Below are positions 1 through 5,053 of a stretch of DNA of 5,053 nt, piece after piece (within the stretch, counting starts at the first letter, position 1; every line of letters begins with the position of its first letter). Both the position numbers and the translations under genes were made by a program. Origin of the DNA: Planctomycetota bacterium (GTDB lineage Bacteria > Planctomycetota > Phycisphaerae > UBA1845); contig JADFMZ010000261.1 in the NCBI GenBank assembly GCA_022563615.1, positions 1 through 5,053 on the forward strand, given 5' to 3'. The notes under the pieces were generated by a model. That model saw only the letters and a program-made list of their open reading frames with translations. It ran no database searches and had not been told where the DNA came from.

Positions 1-2463
1 TGCATTTTGAGCCTGCGAAGCGAACCGGTAATCGCCTTGGGCCGGTCCAGTTCCTGCGCCATCTTCAAGAGCACCAGTCGCTCGCGCAGTAAATCCCACG
101 CCTGCGCGGACGTCATACGGTCTCGATCGGGCGTCCATTGGACGCGCTCGATGGCTTTGCCGAAGCGGCGTAGCTCGCGCCGGACCTTGGCGGGCGGCTC
201 GGAGGAGCCCGGTTCTGCAAGCCACGCACGAAGCTGCGGACCGATCCGCGTAAACATCCGCTTTTCGTTCGGCAAGTAGTCTTTCCATTCGACCACGGAC
301 TTTGCGAAGGTCTTGCGATGCGCATAGTCCGGCAATTGTTGCGGATCAAAACCGGGAGGCGGCGTCGATTCCGGCAGGTCCAAATCGCACATCACCATCG
401 ACACCACATCCATGCCGAACTTTTCTTTCAGATCCTTCTGTGTTCCAAGCACGGCGGAGGCGACCGCGATTTGCATATAGCTGGTTGCTTGAAACGCGGT
501 CACCGCGATGTCCATGGCTGGAGACTGAACGACTCCGGCGATCTCGAAATCCGCCGACCGCCTGCCCACCGTGACCGTGATCCGATCGCCCAGGTGTAGG
601 TTGCGGTTTTTCGATGTTTGGGTGGGGATCAGCACATACCCTCCCTGCTTGAGCTTGCGCGTCGCATCGGCTGCGGAGCCTTCCAGGAAGGCGATCTTGA
701 TCATGCTCAGGATTTCGTCGGGATCACTGGCGACGAACACCGGCCGCGTAAGCTTGCTCACAAACATCCTCAACAGAGATTCCGTAGCGGACTTCGGTGT
801 TGTCTGGGGTGTCTCGATCTGACACTCAACGTCAGTGGTGGTGATGACTTTTCCCACGCCGGGCAGTCGGCTCAGGCGATCGACAGAGGATCGCGGCATG
901 TAGTCGTGCGACCAGAGAAAGGTTTCAGGAAGCCTGGCCGGGAAGTCCCACACCGCCAGCAACGCCTCCTTGCTGACGCTGACGTAAACGATCAGCGACA
1001 GGCCGACCATCAGCACCCAACAAACGCCGGCGCTTCGCCAGGGCGCCCGCCTGAACGGGTCCGCCGCCAGTCTCCCGCGAATCCCCAGCAGCGGCCCCAC
1101 GATGCGCGCGATCGGCGGACCGGCGAGTACGACCAAAGCGGGCGCGATCAGAACATAGGCCAGATAAAGGCTGGTGACTCCTGCCAGGGCGAATGTCGGG
1201 TTGAGCCATTGCGTCATGTCGTCCGTGCGGACAATCGATTCGTGCAAGGCCAACAGGGCTACGCCTACGAGTCCCGCCAGCATCGGAACCACAAGCCGAG
1301 CTGGTTTCGCCTGCGAACGGACAGCCGAAAGCGGCGACACGCGACAGATCACAACGATCAAGGCAATCGTGCTGACCAACGTGGTGAGAACGCCACTCAT
1401 CGCGGCCAGGCCCAGACCCCAGCGACTGAACGTAACTGTGTGGGAATCCCCCGTGGCCAGGTAGGACAAGAAACGTGCGACGGCGATCCCGAGTATCAGG
1501 CCGAAAGTCGTTCCCAACACACCGAGCGGCACAAGCTCGAAAGCCAGCAGGCCGGCAAGTTGCGACCGTGTCATGCCCACGCATCGTGTAATGCCCAGGG
1601 CGACGCGCCGCTCAAACAGGCTCATGCTCATGGTCGTGAGAATAATAAAAAACGAGGTCAGCAAGGCGACAAACGCGGCCAGCACCAGTTGCAGTTGGGA
1701 AAACTTTTGGGCTTCGTCCAGCAGCATCTGTCGGCTGGCGGACGTTTCCACCCGGTAAAGGTAGGGCGTATCGTGCGCAGCGATGACCTCTTCGACCGAC
1801 CGCTTGGCCGACCGTAGCGATGCCGGGGAAACATCATCGAGCCTGATGTCGATCGCCGAGGCGACTCCGGGTTCGCCCGCCAATTCCTGCACGTCTTCGA
1901 TCGCCAGATAGATCGTGGGTGGAGCGAATTCGGCGACGCGCTGTGAGTCGAAAACGCCGACCACTTCTACGTCGAAACGGGTATTGCCCTGGAATGGGGA
2001 CAGCGTGATCCGGCCCCCGGGCTGCACACCCCGCGACGCAGCCAGCTCACGCTCGATGAGCGCGACGCCGCGTTCACCCGATGCGATCAACCGACCTTCG
2101 AGATTTTGAAACGTTCTGAAGAACGCTTCCGTTTCCGGAACAATGCCGACCGCATCCACCCATCTCCATGACTGGTCGGCGAGTGGATCGGACGGCGCCG
2201 CCGGGGCGAGGCGCATGCGTCGCCGCAGACGCGCCGTCACGTGTTGAACGTTGTCCAGTTTGGCAAGAGGGGAGGCGACGGCGGCATCCAACGTGCCCCA
2301 GTGTCCGCCGGGTGGGTACACCGTCAGGTGGGCGCTGCCCAGCCAACGCGTGACTACCTCGCGCACAATGGCGTCGCGAGCCGTTTCATACAGCGCGGTG
2401 ATGGATACGACAATGCAGACGCCCAGGGCGACCGACACCGCGCATGCGATGGTTCGACCCGGA

Positions 2464-3240
<777 letters not shown>

Positions 3241-3267
3241 CGTTTGCTCGCGTCGGAACGTCGTTTC

Positions 3268-3307
3268 AAGACAAAGGCGACGCCCACCTTGCGGATGGGC
3301 ATCGCCT
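3268..3307 (-). terminator. Strong intrinsic terminator or attenuator between the small membrane protein and the ATPase
   Basis: Arms 3275-3280/3302-3307 (AGGCGA/TCGCCT) and 3282-3286/3296-3300 (GCCCA/TGGGC) pair perfectly. The position between them (3281 with 3301) is a C/A mismatch if read from the plus strand but a G-U wobble in minus-strand RNA, giving 12 continuous pairs. On the minus strand the stem is followed by TTTGTCTT. The plus strand also has a short GTTTT after the stem, so some bidirectional activity is possible. It lies 33 bp after the stop of the small protein and about 30 bp before the ATPase start. Confidence 0.7.
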
Positions 3308-3339
3308 GTTTTCGTGCAGTCGAATCCTACTGGAGCGCT

Positions 3340-3675
3340 CTACGCCGCCGGAGTGGGAACGTTCTTCTTGATCCTCTTTCCTCTCTGGCCTTTTTTCTTG
3401 CGGCGATCGGCCGTCTTTGACTCCACTTCCTCGCGTTGGCGACGTTGGACCGTTGCCTTGGGCTTGTCTCTACGCGTCTTCGTGGCTCGATCCCGCCGCG
3501 TCGATTTCGCTTCGGTTTGCGAGGGCTCACGCACCCTGCGGGCCACAGGTCCGGTATTGGCGGCCTCGGCATCGCTTGAATCTGAATCCCCAAAGAGGAA
3601 GAAAGACGCTCCTGCTCCAAGCACTGCCGTCGCAATGACGCCGATCATTACCTTTTGTTTTTTCTGCGCATCCAT
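3340..3675 (-). CDS. Small membrane-anchored protein with a highly basic tail, function unknown
   Basis: I do not recognise this 111-residue protein. It has a short Lys-bearing N-terminus (MDAQKKQK), one hydrophobic span (residues about 9-29, VMIGVIATAVLGAGASFFLF), an acidic patch (DSDSSDAEA, 30-38), then a tail from residue 46 that is about 40 percent Lys or Arg (clusters RDRATKTRRD at 61-70 and RRKKKGQRGK at 91-100) and ends NVPTPAA. This looks like a signal anchor holding a disordered polycationic tail, which could bind nucleic acid, acidic polymers or a partner protein; this is inference. I set the start at the ATG at 3675 because GGGAG lies 8 nt upstream; an in-frame ATG at 3738 would add 21 residues but lies upstream of the likely transcription start. 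It is the gene next upstream of the ABC pair and on the same strand, but a strong terminator separates them, so a functional link is uncertain. Confidence 0.75.
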   Translation of the reverse strand: MDAQKKQKVMIGVIATAVLGAGASFFLFGDSDSSDAEAANTGPVARRVREPSQTEAKSTRRDRATKTRRDKPKATVQRRQREEVESKTADRRKKKGQRGKRIKKNVPTPAA

Positions 3676-3683
3676 CGTTTCAT

Positions 3684-3688
3684 CTCCC
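3684..3688 (-). promoter_or_regulatory. Shine-Dalgarno selecting the start of the small membrane protein
   Basis: GGGAG on the minus strand is 8 nt before the ATG at 3675. It supports this start over the ATG at 3738, and over the out-of-frame ATG that begins directly after the GGGAG. Confidence 0.7.
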
Positions 3689-3728
3689 GGAACTACCCAA
3701 CATCCTCGATGCCCCGGCACCGCTAAGG

Positions 3729-3757
3729 ACCGTAGCACGAGCCGATCGCATCGTCAA
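3729..3757 (-). promoter_or_regulatory. Candidate sigma-70-type promoter for the small membrane protein
   Basis: On the minus strand TTGACG (3752-3757) matches five of six -35 consensus bases and is followed after 17 nt by TACGGT (3729-3734), which keeps only TA...T of the -10 consensus. Transcription would start near 3722, giving a leader of about 47 nt. The -35 box lies 3 bp from the palindromic element at 3761-3877. The weak -10 box keeps confidence moderate. Confidence 0.4.
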
Positions 3758-3760
3758 TCC

Positions 3761-3877
3761 TAGAGTCCCTATCCCCGTTAACCCTTGTGGCACCGGTTTT
3801 CAACCGGCGGCGCCGGTCTTCAACCGGTGAAACGCACGGGTTACAAACCCGTGCCACACTTTTTGGGATAGGCTCTA
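3761..3877. repeat. MITE- or REP-like palindromic element with three internal hairpins
   Basis: The ends are imperfect inverted repeats: TAGAG (3761-3765) pairs with CTCTA (3873-3877) and CCTATCCC (3768-3775) with GGGATAGG (3865-3872), with a 2-nt bulge. Inside, TGTGG (3786-3790) pairs with CCACA (3854-3858) and encloses three hairpins: CCGGTT/AACCGG (3793-3798/3802-3807), CCGGT/ACCGG (3813-3817/3823-3827) and CACGGGTT/AACCCGTG (3835-3842/3846-3853), the last perfect with a 3-nt loop. The fold resembles a cloverleaf but lacks tRNA features. Similar CACGGGTT-type palindromes are, as I recall, frequent between genes of planctomycetes; copy number here is unverified. The TA at both ends could be a TA target duplication. 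Confidence 0.7.
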
Positions 3878-4315
3878 AGGCACGTGAACGACGCCGCATC
3901 AGGCCAACATCTATTTCGACGCTCTATTCTACCGTTTGGTTCTCATTATTTCATCGGATTTTGGCCGAAAAAACCGCAATCTGGCGTTCAGAATCATATT
4001 GTCCGGCAGCGTGGACCGCTGGAGTGCATTGCGAATGGACGGTGTACACCCCCAATGACTGCTCAGGGAGGGTAGAAACCGCCTTCGCCCGGGTTCAGTT
4101 CGGCAAGATCCCTGTCTTTGCCTGGGCGCTGCGAAATCTGGTTCGACACCCTATCGCGGCCTCATCGGTCAAGAGGCAGGTTTTACGACGGGAGGCGAAG
4201 GGCGCGCCAGGCGATCATCTGAGACGCTGACGACGGACTATTACTGCGTTTTCAATTATTGTGTATCGCCATTTCGGGGAAATCTCCCGGAAAGAACGGT
4301 CGTTGGACCGCTACA
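3878..4315. other. Intergenic stretch without a convincing gene
   Basis: About 440 bp between the palindromic element and the dtd terminator. The minus strand shows no long open frame. A plus-strand frame stays open up to 4230, and its last 150 bp have fairly GC-rich third positions, but it begins inside the repeat, has no ribosome site that I can see and matches no family I recognise. A gene relic is possible. A perfect 10-bp palindrome (GGTGTACACC) occurs at 4041-4050. No RNA gene is evident. Confidence 0.5.
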
Positions 4316-4335
4316 GAAAAATAGAGCTTGCTCTA
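4316..4335 (-). terminator. Short intrinsic terminator overlapping the dtd stop codon
   Basis: On the minus strand TAGAGCAAGCTCTA (4322-4335) forms a 5-bp stem with a CAAG loop and is followed directly by TTTTTC (4316-4321). The dtd stop codon TAG is the first three bases of the stem. The stem is short and not GC-rich, so the terminator may be weak. Confidence 0.45.
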
Positions 4336-4782
4336 GAAGCAGCGGCGGGAGTCGAGCAGGATGCACACCGGGCCGGCGTTGACGGATCGGATATCCATCG
4401 TGGTTTGGAACCGTCCACGCTGCACGGCACAGCCCAGTTGCGTCAGAACTTCGCCAAGCCGTTCGTAGAGAACAACGGCCTCATCGGGCGGGGCGGCGGA
4501 ATCGAACGACGGTCTGCGGCCACGTCGCGCGTCGGCTGACACGGTAAAGGCGCTGACGAGCAGGATTTGCCCGCCGGCTTGGACCACGTCGAGGTTCATC
4601 CGGTCGGCTTCATCGGGAAAGATGCGCAGGTAGCGCACTTTGTCAGCCAGGTACTCGATGTCGCCCTCGCCGTCGTCTCGATCGACGCCGAGGTAAACGA
4701 GAAGCCCACGCCCGATCTCGCCACACACCTCTCCCTCGACAAGGACCGACGCTTCGCTGACTCGTTGAATTACGGCCCGCAT
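4333..4782 (-). CDS. dtd: D-aminoacyl-tRNA deacylase
   Basis: A cytosolic homodimeric editing enzyme that hydrolyses the ester of D-amino acids (and, in known members, glycine on tRNA-Ala) wrongly attached to tRNA, recycling the tRNA. The 149-residue product has the length of the family and aligns along its whole length with E. coli Dtd as I recall it: MRAVIQRVSEASVLVEG at the start, GRGLLVYLGV (24-33), RYLRIFPDE (50-58), MNLDVVQAGGQILLVS (62-77), GRRPSF (88-93) and NAGPVCILLDS (135-145). The Gly137-cisPro138 chirality-selecting motif is kept. Two usually conserved positions differ: the SQxxT motif reads Ser77-Ala78-Phe79-Thr80, and the NxGPVT motif ends in Cys140 instead of Thr. The gene stands alone between an insertion-sequence end and a non-coding stretch. 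No clear Shine-Dalgarno precedes the ATG (only GAAG 3 nt upstream); the start is set by homology. Confidence 0.95.
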   Translation of the reverse strand: MRAVIQRVSEASVLVEGEVCGEIGRGLLVYLGVDRDDGEGDIEYLADKVRYLRIFPDEADRMNLDVVQAGGQILLVSAFTVSADARRGRRPSFDSAAPPDEAVVLYERLGEVLTQLGCAVQRGRFQTTMDIRSVNAGPVCILLDSRRCF

Positions 4783-4814
4783 GAGCTTCGAGAGTGTCTA
4801 GGAAGTTTCCTTCA

Positions 4815-4879
4815 GAGCCGCGCCCGTGAGGAAGCGGTCTTGTTTCGCGGAAAAAATCGCTCCCTCACGGTCGCGGCTC
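4815..4879. repeat. Long imperfect hairpin in the dtd leader, probable dispersed repeat
   Basis: Arms 4815-4831 and 4863-4879 (GAGCCGCG-C-CCGTGAGG against CCTCACGG-T-CGCGGCTC) pair at 16 of 17 positions. The stem continues with AGCG/CGCT (4833-4836/4858-4861) after one position that is a G-U wobble in minus-strand RNA, giving 21 of 22 pairs and a 21-nt loop. It ends about 30 nt before the dtd start codon and would fold in the dtd leader if transcription starts further upstream. No T-tract follows it on either strand, so it is not a standard terminator. The GCCGCGACCGTGAGG motif on the minus strand resembles repeats I recall from planctomycete genomes. Confidence 0.7.
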
Positions 4880-4943
4880 AGTTCGTCCAACCCTTTTGGA
4901 GAGTTTCCGTCCTGGCAATGCAGACCTTGCAACGATGTTCTTA

Positions 4944-5053
4944 GGGTCTGTAAAGAAATAACTGGCCATATTCAGTCTTGTGCTCTCGGGAGAAACTTGT
5001 AGTTCCAGTCGCCATGAAACTTGTCTTGTCTCATGTTGAGCGCCGCCATCTCC
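4944..5053 (-). mobile_element. 3'-terminal part of an insertion sequence, remainder beyond the right edge
   Basis: It holds the C-terminal codons of a probable transposase and about 28 bp of non-coding DNA ending near GGGTCTGTAAAGAAATAACT (4944-4963), a plausible terminal inverted repeat. The exact boundary is inferred; the other end and any target duplication lie outside the window. Confidence 0.5.
4972..5053 (-). CDS. Transposase C-terminus, ISAzo13-like (partial)
   Basis: Only the last 26 codons are visible, entering from the right edge and stopping at TGA (4972-4974). The peptide contains LNMRQDKFHGDWNYKFLPR and ends AQD. The HGDWNY-x(3)-PR arrangement resembles the tail of ISAzo13-family DDE transposases (also called Rhodopirellula transposase), as I recall it. 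The fragment is too short to show the catalytic residues. The stop lies 28 bp from a plausible insertion-sequence end, which fits a transposase gene running almost to the element boundary. A chance open frame remains possible. Confidence 0.5.
   Translation of the reverse strand, partial: EMAALNMRQDKFHGDWNYKFLPRAQD

Noticed and set aside
925..1584. A 219-residue minus-strand frame inside the permease
   Set aside because: It is in a different frame from the continuous 835-codon permease and lacks membrane spans; it is an out-of-frame shadow, not evidence of a frameshift.
618..1817. A 399-residue plus-strand open frame
   Set aside because: It is the antisense shadow of the permease gene, whose minus-strand frame encodes clear membrane spans and FtsX motifs. 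The plus-strand product is low in hydrophobic stretches and rich in Gln, His and Arg.
3340..3738. A longer 132-residue form of the small membrane protein starting at 3738
   Set aside because: The extra 21 residues would precede the good Shine-Dalgarno at 3684-3688 and begin upstream of the predicted transcription start near 3722.
3786..3858. A tRNA-like cloverleaf
   Set aside because: Although three hairpins lie inside a closing stem, the loops are only 3-5 nt and there is no anticodon loop, T-loop consensus or CCA end. It is better explained as a palindromic repeat.
4139..4151. GGTTCGACACC resembling a tRNA T-loop
   Set aside because: The flanking bases do not form the T-stem, and no acceptor, D or anticodon arms can be placed around it.
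4567..4944. A 125-residue plus-strand frame opposite dtd
   Set aside because: It is antisense to dtd and crosses the hairpin repeat; no start signal supports it.

Overview
This high-GC window most likely comes from a planctomycete or a close relative. The reasons are indirect: two dense palindromic intergenic elements of a kind I recall from planctomycete genomes, a transposase C-terminus resembling the ISAzo13 ('Rhodopirellula transposase') family, and a small Lys/Arg-rich membrane protein. No rRNA or other firm taxonomic marker is present. All recognisable genes lie on the minus strand, so the window reads right to left.

Right edge (4944-5053): the 3' end of an insertion sequence, with the last 26 codons of a transposase. 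Next (4783-4943) is a leader region with a long, nearly perfect hairpin (4815-4879). It is followed by dtd (4333-4782), a D-aminoacyl-tRNA deacylase whose two signature motifs each carry a substitution, and a weak intrinsic terminator overlapping the dtd stop codon. From 4316 down to 3878 I see no convincing gene. At 3761-3877 sits a compact element with imperfect terminal inverted repeats and three internal hairpins, resembling a MITE or REP-type repeat.

The left two thirds is a probable export locus. A promoter-like sequence and a good Shine-Dalgarno precede a 111-residue single-span membrane protein with a very basic tail (3340-3675). A strong intrinsic terminator or attenuator (3268-3307) separates it from a LolD/MacB-type ABC ATPase (2464-3240). 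That ATPase gene overlaps by 44 bp the start of an FtsX/MacB-type permease (1-2507), which runs off the left edge after 835 codons. The ATPase and permease should form one transporter: the ATPase drives the permease, which has two large extracytoplasmic domains, as in lipoprotein, peptide or envelope-substrate extrusion systems. The substrate cannot be read from the sequence. dtd is a separate housekeeping unit.
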